Assembly: GCA_913060975.1 (NCBI GenBank)
Contig: CAJXVC010000007.1
Location: forward strand, 169,435 to 233,434
DNA from: an uncultured Gammaproteobacteria bacterium
GTDB lineage: Bacteria > Pseudomonadota > Gammaproteobacteria > Pseudomonadales > Pseudohongiellaceae
Direction: 5' to 3'
DNA length: 64,000 nucleotides
Part shown: piece after piece, positions 48,684 to 59,779 of the stretch
Numbering within the stretch: the stretch's first letter is position 1
Layout: every line of letters starts with the position of its first letter
Notes under the pieces: generated by a model
Databases searched by the model: none
What the model saw: the letters and a program-made list of their open reading frames with translations, nothing else
What the model was told of the DNA's origin: nothing
Translations under genes and position numbers: made by a program

Positions 48684-48775
48684 AGGAGCACCGGGCCAAT
48701 GTGTTGATCGCAGGTTATGTGCAATGAGTAACTTGCAGCGACAGTAAGAAAGGCCAGTGCGCAAAGCGCTGGCAT

Positions 48776-49549
48776 CTAGATAGTCCAGCCCACGCTGGCA
48801 GTCAGTGTGCCGCGGTAAGTATCCAGCGCTTCGGGCTGCTCGCTGATAAGAATCAGATTGCCCTTTTCCATGGGAATTACCAGACCACTGAAGCGATCGT
48901 CGCTCAAGCGGTATTCCTGTTCGACCGGACTATTGTTGATGACCATGACGCTGAGCGGGCCGGCATCACTTTGGAGAATCAAATGGGCGCTTTGGAAGCC
49001 CGGCACGATCAGGCAAGGGTTGGCATAGCGCACTGGCAATTCGCTGGGCAGACTGGCGTTGGTCAATTCACTGCCAGCCTGCATCATAACGCTATTGATC
49101 TCCGCCAAAGTAAAACTTGCTTCCAGCTCGCCAGTATTCATGGCCGCCAGTTGCGGATTCTCATGATACAAGTGGCCCAATGCCTGATTGCCCATGGCGA
49201 GATCAGCGGCCGAAGGCAAGTTGTCCTGGTTCAGGATCATGGTTGTGCCGACAGCAACGATGAGGCAGGCGGCTACCGCCAGAGCTTGCCAGCGGGATTT
49301 GCGGTGCACAGGTAGAGCAACTACATTGTCGTCGGCTGATTCAGCTGTTGCCGGGATCGCCATTAGTTTGGCATGCAGATCTGCGGGTATTGGAGGCTCG
49401 CTGACAATGGCATCGATGTTCTGATCAAGTTGCTGAGCTTGATCCAGAAAACCCTGAAAAAGAGGGTTCTGCCGGGCAGCGTCAAGGATTTCCGCATCAG
49501 GACTCCCCGGATCAGCCAATACCCTTTTGCGAAACTCTATTTCGTTCAT
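48776..49549 (-). CDS. DUF3379 protein, putative anti-sigma factor
   Basis: A 257-aa protein with a cytoplasmic N-terminus (about 1-87), one membrane helix at about 88-106 (ALAVAACLIVAVGTTMIL) and a periplasmic domain. It matches the DUF3379 family, whose genes usually follow an ECF sigma factor gene, as here; an anti-sigma role is inferred from this topology and context. The N-terminal part lacks the HxxxCxxC zinc motif of classical ZAS anti-sigma factors. The gene is 191 nt downstream of the sigma gene, on the same strand. Confidence 0.75.
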   Translation of the reverse strand: MNEIEFRKRVLADPGSPDAEILDAARQNPLFQGFLDQAQQLDQNIDAIVSEPPIPADLHAKLMAIPATAESADDNVVALPVHRKSRWQALAVAACLIVAVGTTMILNQDNLPSAADLAMGNQALGHLYHENPQLAAMNTGELEASFTLAEINSVMMQAGSELTNASLPSELPVRYANPCLIVPGFQSAHLILQSDAGPLSVMVINNSPVEQEYRLSDDRFSGLVIPMEKGNLILISEQPEALDTYRGTLTASVGWTI

Positions 49550-49740
49550 TGTGTCTATTTACTCCATTGTCCGTGCGGGACAACCAGTTCTTTTGTGTTC
49601 GCCTTTTTCATCGTTTTGTCAGTCAGTCTGGCTCTCTGGCCAACGCTCTAGCCAGCTTTCTAGTCAACTCTCCGTTTAGTCTCCAGCTAATTCCCTCGTT
49701 CGGGTTGCCTTTATCTGCTTGCTGCTTTGCTTGCTGGCGA

Positions 49741-50271
49741 TCAGGTTTCATCGTCATCAGGTTCGAGTGCGAACTCTTGTTTCAACTTGCTGCGCGCCCT
49801 GAATAGCCGGGTCATCACTGTATTGTTGTTCAAGTCCAGAATTTCGGCGATTTCCTTGCCACTGAAACCGCCAATTACTTGTAGTAACAATGGCTCGCGA
49901 TATTCGGGCTCAAGCCGGTTCATGGCAGCATGGAGCATTTCCCGCTCCATCTTTTGATCGGGCTCCTGATCATCAGAATCAGCCAATGACTGATCCTCTA
50001 TGTCTACCAGATCGGGGCGATAGCGTTCGTATAAGCGCGCGTTCTCGCGTCTGAGAATGGTAAACAGCCAGGCTTTGGCTGCTTTGTCATTCTGCAGGCT
50101 ATCCAAAGACCGCCAGGCGCGTAAAAAAGTTTCCTGCACAAGGTCTTCCGCTAATGGGGGGTTCTTGCAAAGCCAGACCGCATAGCGATAGACGTCCTGA
50201 TAGAGGTTTTCTACCAGAGACTCGTAGCGCTGCTTTTTGGTGCTACCGTGTATGACCGGGGTATCGCTCAT
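49741..50271 (-). CDS. ECF-type RNA polymerase sigma factor
   Basis: A 176-aa two-domain sigma factor: region 2 (about 25-95, YRYAVWLCKNPPLAEDLVQETFLRAWRSL, then WLFTILRRENARLYERY) and region 4 (about 118-168, EPEYREPLLLQVIGGFSGKEIAEIL, NTVMTRLFRARSKLKQ), with no regions 1.1, 3 or extra domains. With the membrane DUF3379 protein downstream it probably forms an envelope-signalling pair. It is divergent from dapB and occupies the place where dnaK-dnaJ precede dapB in Pseudomonas. Confidence 0.93.
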   Translation of the reverse strand: MSDTPVIHGSTKKQRYESLVENLYQDVYRYAVWLCKNPPLAEDLVQETFLRAWRSLDSLQNDKAAKAWLFTILRRENARLYERYRPDLVDIEDQSLADSDDQEPDQKMEREMLHAAMNRLEPEYREPLLLQVIGGFSGKEIAEILDLNNNTVMTRLFRARSKLKQEFALEPDDDET

Positions 50272-50472
50272 TTTTCTTCAGACTGTATTGAATTAATCGA
50301 AAGCCTTGGCCCCAAGGGAGGCTGCACGGGGTGGGTTTCCCATAGCGATTCCCGGGCAGGAAGTGTGCCTAAATTGCCCCATAGCATCAAGTTATTGGTG
50401 GTCTGCCTGTTTTCAGCACTAGTTGAAGCTGATCGCGAAGTAATGAGGGAAGTCCGGGTCGAGGGAAGGCAG

Positions 50473-50501
50473 TTCAGCTTGTGCGGTCCCGCCTGTATAC
50501 T
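50473..50501 (+). promoter_or_regulatory. Candidate sigma-70 promoter of dapB
   Basis: TTCAGC, a 17-nt spacer and TATACT, 30 nt before the dapB ATG. The -10 is good and the -35 modest. Confidence 0.5.
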
Positions 50502-50531
50502 TGCGCCAATTCAGAACAAGTAGGAAGTGAA

Positions 50532-51338
50532 ATGATCAGAGTTGCTATAGCCGGTGCAGCCGGGCGTATGGGCAGAAACCTTGTCGATGCTGTGACACGC
50601 AGCGAAGCAGACATGCAGGTCACGGTTGCCACTGTGCTGCCCAATGATCCTTGTTTGGGTGTGGATGTGGGTCTGTTGGCCGTCGGCCAGGCGCTAGGTT
50701 TGGCCACCAGCAGTGATCTTCAGTCGCAAGTTGAGGCATTTGATGTGCTGATCGATTTTACGGCACCTGCCGCAACCCTCGAACATCTGCAGCTCTGCCG
50801 GCAGCACGGCAAAGCTATTGTGATCGGGACTACCGGTTTTGATGATGCGCAGAAGCAGGTGATTCATTCTGTTGACGATACTGCTGTGGTGTTCGCCCCG
50901 AATATGAGTGTCGGCGTAAATCTCTGTCTGGATTTGTTGGCCCAGGCTGCCCGCGTATTGGGTAATGATGTGGATATAGAGATTATTGAAGCGCACCACC
51001 GCATGAAGAAGGATGCGCCTTCCGGAACCGCCCTCAAGATGGGTGAAGTGATCGCAGATGAACTGGGACGGGATTTGCACAAGGTGGCAGTTTACGGCCG
51101 TGAAGGAATTGAGCCAGAGCGCGATCGCGATACCATTGGCTTTGCCACTGTGCGAGCCGGCGACATTGTTGGCGAACATACAGTCATGTTTGCCAGTATG
51201 GGGGAGCGAATTGAAATCAGTCACCGCGCCAGCAGTCGCATGACATTCGCCAGCGGTGCGGTGCGGGCAGCAGCCTGGGTGGCGGACAAGTCCGCAGGCG
51301 TCTATTCCATGCAGGATGTGCTGAATCTGGGTAGTTAG
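50532..51338 (+). CDS. dapB: 4-hydroxy-tetrahydrodipicolinate reductase DapB
   Basis: NAD(P)H-dependent reductase of the diaminopimelate/lysine pathway. The ATG at 50532 follows TAGGAAG and gives [17 protein letters not shown], the family start, 268 aa; the longer frame from 50481 was rejected. Other hallmarks are the nucleotide loop [28 protein letters not shown], and the catalytic [18 protein letters not shown]. Confidence 0.96.
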   Translation: MIRVAIAGAAGRMGRNLVDAVTRSEADMQVTVATVLPNDPCLGVDVGLLAVGQALGLATSSDLQSQVEAFDVLIDFTAPAATLEHLQLCRQHGKAIVIGTTGFDDAQKQVIHSVDDTAVVFAPNMSVGVNLCLDLLAQAARVLGNDVDIEIIEAHHRMKKDAPSGTALKMGEVIADELGRDLHKVAVYGREGIEPERDRDTIGFATVRAGDIVGEHTVMFASMGERIEISHRASSRMTFASGAVRAAAWVADKSAGVYSMQDVLNLGS

Positions 51339-51417
51339 GAATGGTGCCCGGCATTGCTGGTTTCGGCTTGCTGACAAATCCAGCTACAGTCACAAACCAG
51401 CAACTGCGCGACTTACG

Positions 51418-51447
51418 TAGACAAGCGCTACCGCGTTCATCTATAAT
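51418..51447 (+). promoter_or_regulatory. Sigma-70 promoter of carAB
   Basis: TAGACA (51418-51423), an 18-nt spacer and a perfect TATAAT (51442-51447). It lies upstream of the 51501-51539 terminator-like hairpin, so the hairpin is in the carAB leader and not simply behind dapB. A perfect dyad CAGTATG-ACG-CATACTG (51455-51471) spans the predicted transcription start region. Confidence 0.75.
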
Positions 51448-51500
51448 ACCGCCTCAGTATGACGCATACTGAAATCAACAGACATGTATAGAATTTAGCT

Positions 51501-51539
51501 AAAAAAGCGGAGTGAATACCATTCATTCCGCTTTTTTTT
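51501..51539 (+). terminator. Terminator-type hairpin in the carAB leader
   Basis: AAAAAA, GCGGAGTGAAT-ACC-ATTCATTCCGC (11 bp with one G.U), then eight T. This is a textbook intrinsic terminator, about 50 nt downstream of the predicted carAB start site and 31 nt before the carA GTG. It may attenuate carAB, or simply insulate carA from dapB transcripts. Confidence 0.8.
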
Positions 51540-51570
51540 GCCTGTGCATATCACAACAACAGGAGTTATT

Positions 51571-52710
51571 GTGACCGGATCAGCAGTACTTGCCCTGGAA
51601 GATGGCAGTGTCTTTCATGGTACGGCCATTGGCGCCGAAGGCAGCACAGTTGGTGAGGTGGTGTTTAATACCTCAATGACTGGCTATCAGGAAATTCTTA
51701 CCGACCCTTCCTACGCTAAACAGCTCGTTACCCTGACCTATCCTCATATCGGCAATACCGGTACTAACGAGGAAGATAACGAATCCAATCAGGTCTGGGC
51801 CTCTGGGCTCATCATTCGTGATTTACCATTGCTCGACAGCAGTTGGCGCAAAGAACAGACGCTTAACGAATTCCTGCGTCTGCGCAATGTCGTGGCCATC
51901 GCTGATATCGATACCCGGCGTCTGACGCGTCTGTTGCGCGATAAAGGGCCGCTGAATGGTTGTTTGCTCGCGGGTTATGCTCTGGTTGATCAGGGCGAAG
52001 AGTCCGCTATCGAGCAAGCCAGAGCCTTTCCGGGATTAAAGGGAATGGATCTGGCCAAAGTCGTTACCGCTACTGATACTTATAAATGGACAGAAAACGT
52101 CTGGGATATCGTTGCGGGTTACGGCAAGCAAGGCGAGAGCAAATTCAAGGTTGTCGCCTATGACTTTGGGGTCAAGCGTAACATTTTGCGAATGCTGGTT
52201 GAGCGCGGTTGTGAAGTAACAGTCGTCCCGGCCGAGACGCCCGCAGCAGAAGTGTTGAAAATGAATCCGGATGGGGTCTTCCTGTCAAACGGCCCGGGCG
52301 ACCCGGAGCCTTGTGATTACGCTATTGCGGCAATCAAGGAGTTGCTGGATCAGGACATGCCTTTGTTTGGTATCTGTCTGGGTTGCCAGCTCCTCGCCCT
52401 GGCCTGTGGCGCCAAAACCATGAAAATGCAGTTGGGCCACCACGGGGCTAACCATCCGGTGCAAGACTTGCGTACAGGCACAGTCATGATCAGCAGCCAG
52501 AACCACGGTTTCGCTGTGGATGCGGATACGCTGCCTGACAACCTCGAAGTGACTCACAAGTCCTTGTTCGATGGCACGCTGCAAGGTATCGAGCGCAAGG
52601 ACAAGCCGGCGTTTGCTTTCCAGGGACACCCTGAAGCCAGCCCGGGCCCGCATGATGTTGCGCCGCTGTTCGACCATTTTATCGAACTGATGCAGGCCAG
52701 AAAGGGCTAA
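51571..52710 (+). CDS. carA: Carbamoyl-phosphate synthase small subunit CarA
   Basis: Glutamine amidotransferase subunit supplying ammonia to CarB for arginine and pyrimidine synthesis. The GTG at 51571 has AGGAG five nt upstream and puts the nucleophile at Cys269 (GICLGCQ), the same number as in E. coli CarA, which supports this start over 51538. The conserved N-terminal domain [21 protein letters not shown] and the amidotransferase His/Glu in [10 protein letters not shown] are present. The residue after LG in the nucleophile motif is Cys, not the usual His (LGHQ). 379 aa. Confidence 0.95.
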   Translation: MTGSAVLALEDGSVFHGTAIGAEGSTVGEVVFNTSMTGYQEILTDPSYAKQLVTLTYPHIGNTGTNEEDNESNQVWASGLIIRDLPLLDSSWRKEQTLNEFLRLRNVVAIADIDTRRLTRLLRDKGPLNGCLLAGYALVDQGEESAIEQARAFPGLKGMDLAKVVTATDTYKWTENVWDIVAGYGKQGESKFKVVAYDFGVKRNILRMLVERGCEVTVVPAETPAAEVLKMNPDGVFLSNGPGDPEPCDYAIAAIKELLDQDMPLFGICLGCQLLALACGAKTMKMQLGHHGANHPVQDLRTGTVMISSQNHGFAVDADTLPDNLEVTHKSLFDGTLQGIERKDKPAFAFQGHPEASPGPHDVAPLFDHFIELMQARKG

Positions 52711-52774
52711 TTGCGCAGCCTGGGTAGCAACCCGAAGCGACAAACTGACTAACTATCAACAACGCGAATTATTT

Positions 52775-55700
52775 ATGCCACGCAGAACTGATTTAAAAAG
52801 TATTTTGATCCTGGGAGCCGGCCCGATTGTTATTGGTCAGGCTTGTGAATTCGATTATTCCGGCGCACAGGCTTGCCAGGCGCTCAAGGAAGAGGGTTAC
52901 CGGGTCATTCTGGTGAACTCCAATCCCGCGACGATCATGACCGATCCGGCCATGGCTGATGCCACTTACATCGAGCCAGTCACCTGGCAAATGGTCGAAA
53001 AGATTATTGAGAAGGAGCGGCCCGATGCGATTCTGCCGACGATGGGTGGGCAGACCGCTCTGAATTGCGCACTGGATCTGAACAAGCACGGCGTTCTGGA
53101 CAAGTACAACGTCGAACTGATCGGCGCCAATTGTGAAGCTATCGACAAAGCAGAAGACCGGGAGCTGTTCGACCGGGCGATGCGGTCTATTGATCTGGAA
53201 ACGCCTGCGCATGGTATCGCGCAGAATATGGAACAAGCCTTTGCGGCGCTGGAGCAGGTGGGCTTTCCCTGCATTATCCGGCCCTCATTCACGATGGGTG
53301 GCTCCGGTGGTGGCATAGCCTACAACAAAGAAGAATTTGAAGAGATTTGCTCGCGCGGCCTTGAGCTCTCGCCAACCAATGAGTTATTGATCGATGAGTC
53401 GTTAATAGGCTGGAAAGAGTACGAGCTGGAAGTGGTTCGTGACAAGAAAGACAACTGTATCATCGTTTGTGCTATCGAGAATCTGGATGCCATGGGCATG
53501 CACACAGGCGACTCGATTACTGTTGCTCCGGCTCAGACGCTGACAGACAAGGAATACCAGATCCTGCGAAATGCCGCGATCAAGATACTGCGTGAAATCG
53601 GCGTTGAAACGGGTGGCTCAAACGTACAGTTTGCCGTCAATCCAGAGAATGGACGATTGGTTATTATCGAAATGAATCCGCGTGTGTCGCGTTCATCTGC
53701 CCTGGCCTCCAAGGCTACCGGTTTCCCGATCGCTCGAGTCGCTGCCAAACTGGCTTGTGGTTTTACGCTGGATGAATTGCGCAATGAGATTACCGGCGGT
53801 GCTACGCCGGCTTCGTTCGAGCCGGCAATTGACTACGTGGTTACCAAGATTCCACGTTTCACCTTTGAAAAATTCCCGGAAGCCAACGACCGCATTACTA
53901 CGCAGATGAAATCGGTGGGTGAGGTTATGGCTATTGGCCGGACTTTCCAGGAGTCTCTGCAAAAAGCCTTGCGCGGGCTGGAAGTCGATCGTTGCGGTTT
54001 TGATCCTGTTCTTGACTCTAAAGTCAGTAACGCCAAACAGCGCCTGACGCGAGAGCTCACTGAAGCAGGTGCTCAGCGCATTTGGTATGTGGCTGAAGCA
54101 TTTCGCCAGGACTGGTCCGTCAATACAGTGCATGAACTGACAGGCATCGATCCGTGGTTCCTGGTACAGATCGAAGACATTATCAAATCGGAGTTCATGG
54201 TCGGAGCCATGAAACTTGCCGATATCGACAAGGCCACCATGTTCGGGCTGAAACGCAAGGGCTTTTCTGATCAGCGTCTTGGGCAGTTACTGGGTATCGA
54301 CGAGAAAGAAGTCCTGACTGCGCGTCAAAGCCTGGGCGTCAGACCGGTCTACAAACGCGTTGATACATGTGCGGCTGAATTTGTTTCGACAACCGCCTAC
54401 ATGTACTCCACCTATGAAGAAGAGTGCGAAGCCGCGCCTACTGATCGCGACAAGATCATGGTGCTGGGTGGTGGTCCGAATCGTATTGGTCAGGGTATCG
54501 AGTTTGACTACTGCTGTGTGCACGCGGCACTGGCCATGCGCGAAGATGGCTATGAAACCATTATGGTCAATTGCAACCCGGAAACTGTTTCTACCGATTA
54601 CAATATTTCCGATCGATTGTATTTCGAGCCGCTGACCTTTGAAGATGTGCTGGAAATTGTGCAGCTGGAAAAACCCAAAGGGGTCATCGTGCAATTTGGT
54701 GGTCAGACACCATTGAATCTTGTGCGCCGACTGGAAGACGCCGGTGTGCCGGTAATCGGAACCAGCCCGGATGCGATTGACAGAGCAGAAGACCGTGAAC
54801 GTTTCCAGCAGTTGATTCAGAAGCTTGATCTCAAGCAGCCACCGAACAAGACTGTGCGCAGTGCTGCGGAAGCCGTCGAGGAAGCCAATCGTATTTCCTA
54901 TCCATTGGTAGTACGCCCTTCTTATGTATTGGGTGGCCGGGCGATGGAGATTGTCTACAACGAGGAAGAGTTGAAGCGCTACATGGATGAAGCCGTGCGT
55001 GTCTCCAACGAGAGTCCGGTATTGCTTGATTACTTCCTGAGCTCGGCGATAGAGGTCGATGTCGATCTGGTTTGCGACGGTGAGACAGTCGTTGTGGGTG
55101 CCATCATGCAGCACATTGAGCAGGCAGGTATTCACTCGGGTGACTCGGCTTGTTCCTTGCCGCCCTATAATTTACCCGCTGACGTGCAGGATGAAATCCG
55201 CAGTCAGGTGTCGGCGCTGGCACTCGAGCTTGGCGTAATTGGACTCATGAATACCCAGCTGGCCTATCAGGACGGCGAGGTGTACATCATCGAGGTGAAT
55301 CCGCGCGCTTCGCGCACGGTGCCATTTGTCTCCAAATGCATCGGTACCTCTCTTGCCAAAGTGGCTGCACGCTGCATGATTGGCACTAAACTGGCCGATC
55401 AGGGTTTTGACAAGGAAATCATCCCCAAGACATACGCTGTGAAAGAAGCGGTTTTCCCGTTCAACAAGTTCCCCGGTGTGGATCCGATTCTCGGTCCGGA
55501 AATGAAATCGACTGGCGAAGTCATGGGACAAGGCAAGACGTTTGCCGAGGCTTATGCCAAAGCGCAGATAGGCGCTGGCGAAGAGATTCCTCGAGCAGGT
55601 ACGGCGTTTATCAGTGTCCGCGATGTCGATAAGCAACATGTCACTGAAGTGGCGCAAAAGCTCAATGCGTTGGGCTACGCGCTGGTTGCCACCCATGGCA

Positions 55701-55993
55701 CAGCTGCGGTTATAAAAGAGTCTGGGCTCGCTGTCCGGGGGGTTAATAAGGTCGCAGAAGGTAGACCTCACATAGTCGATATGCTAAAAAATGATGAAAT
55801 TCAGATTGTTTTTAACACGACTGAAGGCAAACAAGCGATCGCAGACTCTTCAATTATCAGGCGAACAGCACTGCGTCACGATGTGTTTTGTACGACAACC
55901 ATCGCCGGTGCGCTGGCTGTTTGTGAGGCTCTGGAGTTCGGCAACAAGATGTCGGTGTATACGCTCCAGGAATTACACGCGAATCTCGACTAA
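52775..55993 (+). CDS. carB: Carbamoyl-phosphate synthase large subunit CarB
   Basis: Makes carbamoyl phosphate from bicarbonate, ammonia and two ATP. The 1072-aa protein has the duplicated ATP-grasp halves: [20 protein letters not shown] opens the first and [18 protein letters not shown] the second near residue 565; [18 protein letters not shown] and [16 protein letters not shown] end their ATP-binding domains. The C-terminal MGS-like allosteric domain (about 940-1072) follows. 64 nt behind carA, one operon. Confidence 0.97.
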   Translation: MPRRTDLKSILILGAGPIVIGQACEFDYSGAQACQALKEEGYRVILVNSNPATIMTDPAMADATYIEPVTWQMVEKIIEKERPDAILPTMGGQTALNCALDLNKHGVLDKYNVELIGANCEAIDKAEDRELFDRAMRSIDLETPAHGIAQNMEQAFAALEQVGFPCIIRPSFTMGGSGGGIAYNKEEFEEICSRGLELSPTNELLIDESLIGWKEYELEVVRDKKDNCIIVCAIENLDAMGMHTGDSITVAPAQTLTDKEYQILRNAAIKILREIGVETGGSNVQFAVNPENGRLVIIEMNPRVSRSSALASKATGFPIARVAAKLACGFTLDELRNEITGGATPASFEPAIDYVVTKIPRFTFEKFPEANDRITTQMKSVGEVMAIGRTFQESLQKALRGLEVDRCGFDPVLDSKVSNAKQRLTRELTEAGAQRIWYVAEAFRQDWSVNTVHELTGIDPWFLVQIEDIIKSEFMVGAMKLADIDKATMFGLKRKGFSDQRLGQLLGIDEKEVLTARQSLGVRPVYKRVDTCAAEFVSTTAYMYSTYEEECEAAPTDRDKIMVLGGGPNRIGQGIEFDYCCVHAALAMREDGYETIMVNCNPETVSTDYNISDRLYFEPLTFEDVLEIVQLEKPKGVIVQFGGQTPLNLVRRLEDAGVPVIGTSPDAIDRAEDRERFQQLIQKLDLKQPPNKTVRSAAEAVEEANRISYPLVVRPSYVLGGRAMEIVYNEEELKRYMDEAVRVSNESPVLLDYFLSSAIEVDVDLVCDGETVVVGAIMQHIEQAGIHSGDSACSLPPYNLPADVQDEIRSQVSALALELGVIGLMNTQLAYQDGEVYIIEVNPRASRTVPFVSKCIGTSLAKVAARCMIGTKLADQGFDKEIIPKTYAVKEAVFPFNKFPGVDPILGPEMKSTGEVMGQGKTFAEAYAKAQIGAGEEIPRAGTAFISVRDVDKQHVTEVAQKLNALGYALVATHGTAAVIKESGLAVRGVNKVAEGRPHIVDMLKNDEIQIVFNTTEGKQAIADSSIIRRTALRHDVFCTTTIAGALAVCEALEFGNKMSVYTLQELHANLD

Positions 55994-56008
55994 GTCAGTT
56001 TCCTGACT
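55993..56008 (+). terminator. Short hairpin directly at the carB stop
   Basis: AGTCAG-TTTC-CTGACT begins within the stop codon of carB. No U-run follows, so it may be an mRNA 3'-end or attenuating hairpin and not a strong terminator. Confidence 0.35.
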
Positions 56009-56071
56009 CAGTCGCGGTCGCGGGCCGAATTGGTCAAGCGATTTCCCTCACTTTTTTATGATGAGTAACCT

Positions 56072-56548
56072 ATGAACAAGGTACCGATGACAGTGCATGG
56101 CGCAGAAAAATTGCGCGCGGAGTTGAAGGAGCTGAAATCAGTCACTCGTCCGACAATTACCAAAGCCATTGCTGACGCGCGTGAACATGGCGATTTGAAA
56201 GAAAATGCCGAGTATCACGCCGCGCGAGAGCAGCAGAGCTTTTGTGAAGGGCGCATCAAGGAAATTGAAGGCAAGCTGGCAGATTCCCAGATTATTGACG
56301 TATCGAAAATGGAAGCCACGGGGCGAGTTATTTTTGGTGTGACGGTGAAGCTCTACAATCTGGATACAGAGCAGACAGTGAAGTATCAGATTGTCGGCGA
56401 AGATGAGGCGGACGTACCAGCCGGGAAAATCTCGGTAGCCTCACCTATTGCCCGAGCGCTAATGGGTAAAAGTGAGGGTGATGAAATCGTGGTGAAAGCG
56501 CCTGCTGGCGAAATCGAATACGAAATCGAATCCGTCGAGTACATTTAA
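56072..56548 (+). CDS. greA: Transcription elongation factor GreA
   Basis: Rescues backtracked RNA polymerase by stimulating transcript cleavage. The 158-aa length is standard. The N-terminal coiled-coil carries the acidic tip in [23 protein letters not shown], and the C-terminal FKBP-like domain ends [15 protein letters not shown]. It lies 78 nt downstream of carB as in Pseudomonas. Confidence 0.97.
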   Translation: MNKVPMTVHGAEKLRAELKELKSVTRPTITKAIADAREHGDLKENAEYHAAREQQSFCEGRIKEIEGKLADSQIIDVSKMEATGRVIFGVTVKLYNLDTEQTVKYQIVGEDEADVPAGKISVASPIARALMGKSEGDEIVVKAPAGEIEYEIESVEYI

Positions 56549-56572
56549 CCTGCGCGCAATCTGTTTGCCGCG

Positions 56573-56887
56573 TTATTTTTGTTGCGCGCGCAGCAGATTG
56601 GACAGGCGCGGGTCGGGCTTTTTGGCTGCTTTGTAAAGTAAAATCACGTGGCCAACAGTTTGTACGCATTCGGCATTCATTTCGGTGCATAGCACGTCTA
56701 CCAGCTCTTTTTTCTGATCGCGGTCCGCGCCCACTACCTTGATCTTGATCAGTTCGTGATCGTTCAGCGCGCGTTTGACCTCGAGCAGTATGTTTTCCGT
56801 TAACCCTTTCTGTGCAATAGTCACGATCGGTTTCAGGTCATGACCGATCTGGCGAAAGCGTTTTTTGTCCGCGTTATTGATGCTCAT
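56573..56887 (-). CDS. yhbY: CRM-domain RNA-binding protein YhbY
   Basis: Small CRM-domain protein that associates with pre-50S ribosomal subunits. The ATG at 56887 gives 104 aa; the fold is clear from FRQIGHDLKPIVTIAQKGLTENILLEVKRAL, NDHELIKIKVVG and VQTVGHVILLYKAAKK, which includes the conserved GxxG-like loop KGLTE. Convergent with greA (24 nt) and divergent from rlmE, the usual arrangement. A longer start at 56911 is possible. Confidence 0.92.
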   Translation of the reverse strand: MSINNADKKRFRQIGHDLKPIVTIAQKGLTENILLEVKRALNDHELIKIKVVGADRDQKKELVDVLCTEMNAECVQTVGHVILLYKAAKKPDPRLSNLLRAQQK

Positions 56888-57034
56888 AATGCTCACATTG
56901 TTGGCTGGCACTGCCGCCGGTTGCTGTTATTACGGGAATGGTTAAGCGCCGGGACAATCCAGCCGTAACACAAAAGGCCGCGGATTCTAGCAGTTTCTGC
57001 CCCTTGAGAGAATGAATTCTGATCAGTTCAGACT

Positions 57035-57655
57035 ATGGCACGATCCAAAACATCCAAACAATGGCTACGCGAGCACTTCTCGGATTCTTACGTAAAAAAG
57101 AGTCAGGAAGACGGCTATCGCTCGCGGGCCAGCTATAAACTGCTGGAAATTCAAGAGCAGGACAAGCTGATTAAGCCCGGCATGACGGTAGTCGATCTGG
57201 GCGCAGCACCAGGCGGTTGGTCCCAAGTGGCCGCGCAGATCGTCGGCAAGCAAGGCAGAGTGCTGGCTAGCGATATTCTGCCGATGGATAATTTGCCCGG
57301 TGTTCAGTTCATTCAGGGTGATTTCACCGAAAATGATGTCTATGAGTCGCTGTTGGCGGCCATGGATGGTGCCGGCGCTGACCTTGTAATTTCCGATATG
57401 GCCCCCAATCTAAGCGGTATGAAGGAAATAGATCAGCCGCGCTCCATGTATTTGGCTGAACTGGCGCTGGATATGGCCAGATCTATTCTCAAGCCGGATG
57501 CGTATTTTCTGGTGAAGGTCTTCCAGGGCGAGGGTTTTGGGGAGTATCGCCGGCAAATGCAGGAGAGTTTCACGCAGATTAAAACCCGCAAACCCGGGGC
57601 TTCACGGCAAAGATCGCCGGAGCAGTATCTGTTAGCCGCAGGATTTAAGGGCTAA
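57035..57655 (+). CDS. rlmE: 23S rRNA 2'-O-ribose U2552 methyltransferase RlmE (RrmJ/FtsJ)
   Basis: Methylates U2552 in the A-loop of 23S rRNA, a late 50S assembly step. The 206-aa protein has the SAM motif [15 protein letters not shown] and the K-D-K-E catalytic tetrad: Lys in RASYKLLEI, Asp in [10 protein letters not shown], Lys in [12 protein letters not shown] and Glu in SPEQYLLA. It precedes ftsH by 133 nt, as in E. coli and Pseudomonas. Confidence 0.96.
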   Translation: MARSKTSKQWLREHFSDSYVKKSQEDGYRSRASYKLLEIQEQDKLIKPGMTVVDLGAAPGGWSQVAAQIVGKQGRVLASDILPMDNLPGVQFIQGDFTENDVYESLLAAMDGAGADLVISDMAPNLSGMKEIDQPRSMYLAELALDMARSILKPDAYFLVKVFQGEGFGEYRRQMQESFTQIKTRKPGASRQRSPEQYLLAAGFKG

Positions 57656-57788
57656 GGCTTAAAAATCGTGCAAAATTTCGCTCAACCGATAGAATGACAG
57701 GCAATCAAATCAGTTTCTGTCGACCTCTGGCCCGCATTGCGGACGCTGCCAGCGTCGCTACCTGAATACAGCCTTTGGAGATAAACCC

Positions 57789-59738
57789 TTGAATGATATG
57801 GCAAAAAATCTGATTCTCTGGATGATCATTGCGGGTGTCTTGTTGACCGTGTTCAACAACATCAACCAGGAAACCAGAGCAGAGAGCATCAATTACTCCG
57901 AATTCATTCGCGAGGTCCGCACGGGCCGCGTGGAAGCAGTGCGGCTGTCTGGCATTAATATTACCGGTACTCGTTCTGACAATTCACAATTTCGCACAGT
58001 CATGCCGCTAATCGGCGATGACCAGCTCATGGACGACCTGTTCGCCAATGATGTGGAAATTATCGCCGAGGAGCCGGAGCAACAAAGCATCTGGACTCAG
58101 CTGCTGGTTGCCAGCTTCCCCATACTTATCATCATCGCTCTGTTTTTCTTCTTCATGCGCCAGATGCAAGGCGGTGGTGCTGGTGGCAAAGGCGGCCCCA
58201 TGTCCTTCGGCAAGAGCAAGGCCAAGCTGCTGGGCGAAGACCAAATCAAAGTCACTTTCGCAGATGTTGCGGGAGTGGACGAAGCCAAAGAAGACGTTCA
58301 GGAACTGGTTGAGTTCCTGCGCGAGCCGGATAAATTCCAGCGACTGGGTGGTCGTATCCCCCGCGGCGTGTTAATGGTTGGACAACCGGGTACCGGTAAG
58401 ACCCTGCTAGCCAAGGCGATTGCCGGCGAAGCCAAAGTGCCGTTTTTCTCAATTTCCGGTTCTGATTTTGTCGAGATGTTTGTCGGTGTCGGCGCCTCGC
58501 GTGTGCGAGACATGTTTGATCAGGCCAAGAAACAGTCTCCCTGTATTATCTTTATTGATGAGATCGACGCCGTCGGTCGCCATCGTGGTGCTGGTCTGGG
58601 TGGTGGTCACGATGAGCGTGAGCAAACCCTGAACCAATTGCTGGTTGAAATGGATGGTTTTGAAGGTAATGACGGCGTCATCGTCATGGCCGCTACCAAC
58701 CGTCCTGACGTGTTAGACCCAGCCCTGCTGCGCCCAGGTCGTTTTGACCGTCAAGTCGTGGTTGGATTGCCTGACATCCGTGGCCGTGAACAAATCCTGA
58801 AAGTCCACATGCGCAAAGTACCGATCGATGACCGCGTGCAGGCAGGTGTAATCGCGCGTGGTACGCCCGGTTTTTCCGGTGCTGATTTGGCGAATCTGGT
58901 CAATGAGGCGGCATTGTTCGCCGCACGTGCCAGCCGCCGTCTCGTGAGCATGGAAGAATTCGAAAAAGCCAAGGACAAAATCATGATGGGCGCCGAGCGC
59001 AAATCCATGGTGATGTCTGAAAAAGAGCGCCTTAATACGGCTTATCACGAATCCGGTCACGCCATTGTTGGACGTCTGGTGCCAGAACACGATCCGGTCT
59101 ACAAGGTCAGCATTATTCCCCGTGGCCGAGCATTGGGTATCACCATGTTCTTGCCAGAGGAAGACCGCTACAGTTTAAGCAAGCAGGGCATTCTGAGTCA
59201 GATTTGCAGTCTCTACGGTGGTCGAATTGCCGAAGAGATGACTCTCGGCAAGGAAGGTGTGACAACTGGCGCCTCCAATGACATTCAGCGTGCTACTGAA
59301 ATGGCGCGTAACATGGTAACCAAGTGGGGTCTGTCTGAAGAGATGGGTCCGCTGCAATACTCAGAAGACGATGGCGAAGTATTCCTCGGCCGCTCTGCTG
59401 GTACGCAAGGTAAATCGGTATCCGATGAGACTGCAAAAGCAATCGACAAGGAAGTGCGCAAGATTATCGATGAGTGTTACGCACGAGCCCAGGAGATTCT
59501 CGAAACGAATCGCGACAAGCTCGAGTTAATGAAAGATGCACTCATGGAATATGAAACGATTGACGCCGATCAGATCGACGACATTATGACTGGCAAGAAA
59601 GCTCGACCACCCGCTAACTGGGATGATCCCAGCGACAGCGGCCCGGGTGCCAGTAAAGTCGACGATGACGAGGTCAAGGCCAAAGACGATAAGCTGGATT
59701 CTTCCGGCAAGATCGGCGGCCCTGCCGGCGAACACTAA
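57789..59738 (+). CDS. ftsH: ATP-dependent zinc metalloprotease FtsH
   Basis: Membrane-anchored AAA+ protease for quality control and LpxC/sigma-32 turnover. TTG at 57789 has GGAG eight nt upstream and gives [11 protein letters not shown]; an ATG nine nt later gives the E. coli-like start MAKNLILW. Two transmembrane helices (about 7-24 and 105-125) flank the periplasmic domain; Walker A GQPGTGKT starts at 198, pore motif [33 protein letters not shown], and the zinc site HESGH at 420-424. 649 aa. A palindrome GACGCTG-C-CAGCGTC lies at 57742-57756, upstream of the start. Confidence 0.97.
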   Translation: MNDMAKNLILWMIIAGVLLTVFNNINQETRAESINYSEFIREVRTGRVEAVRLSGINITGTRSDNSQFRTVMPLIGDDQLMDDLFANDVEIIAEEPEQQSIWTQLLVASFPILIIIALFFFFMRQMQGGGAGGKGGPMSFGKSKAKLLGEDQIKVTFADVAGVDEAKEDVQELVEFLREPDKFQRLGGRIPRGVLMVGQPGTGKTLLAKAIAGEAKVPFFSISGSDFVEMFVGVGASRVRDMFDQAKKQSPCIIFIDEIDAVGRHRGAGLGGGHDEREQTLNQLLVEMDGFEGNDGVIVMAATNRPDVLDPALLRPGRFDRQVVVGLPDIRGREQILKVHMRKVPIDDRVQAGVIARGTPGFSGADLANLVNEAALFAARASRRLVSMEEFEKAKDKIMMGAERKSMVMSEKERLNTAYHESGHAIVGRLVPEHDPVYKVSIIPRGRALGITMFLPEEDRYSLSKQGILSQICSLYGGRIAEEMTLGKEGVTTGASNDIQRATEMARNMVTKWGLSEEMGPLQYSEDDGEVFLGRSAGTQGKSVSDETAKAIDKEVRKIIDECYARAQEILETNRDKLELMKDALMEYETIDADQIDDIMTGKKARPPANWDDPSDSGPGASKVDDDEVKAKDDKLDSSGKIGGPAGEH

Positions 59739-59779
59739 GTTCAGCCCGGCTTGTCTCGCCTGCACGAAGTATTTCCCCG

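Noticed and set aside
49555..49611. 18-codon ORF (MKKANTKELV...) between the sigma and DUF3379 genes
   Set aside because: No ribosome-binding site and too short to support.
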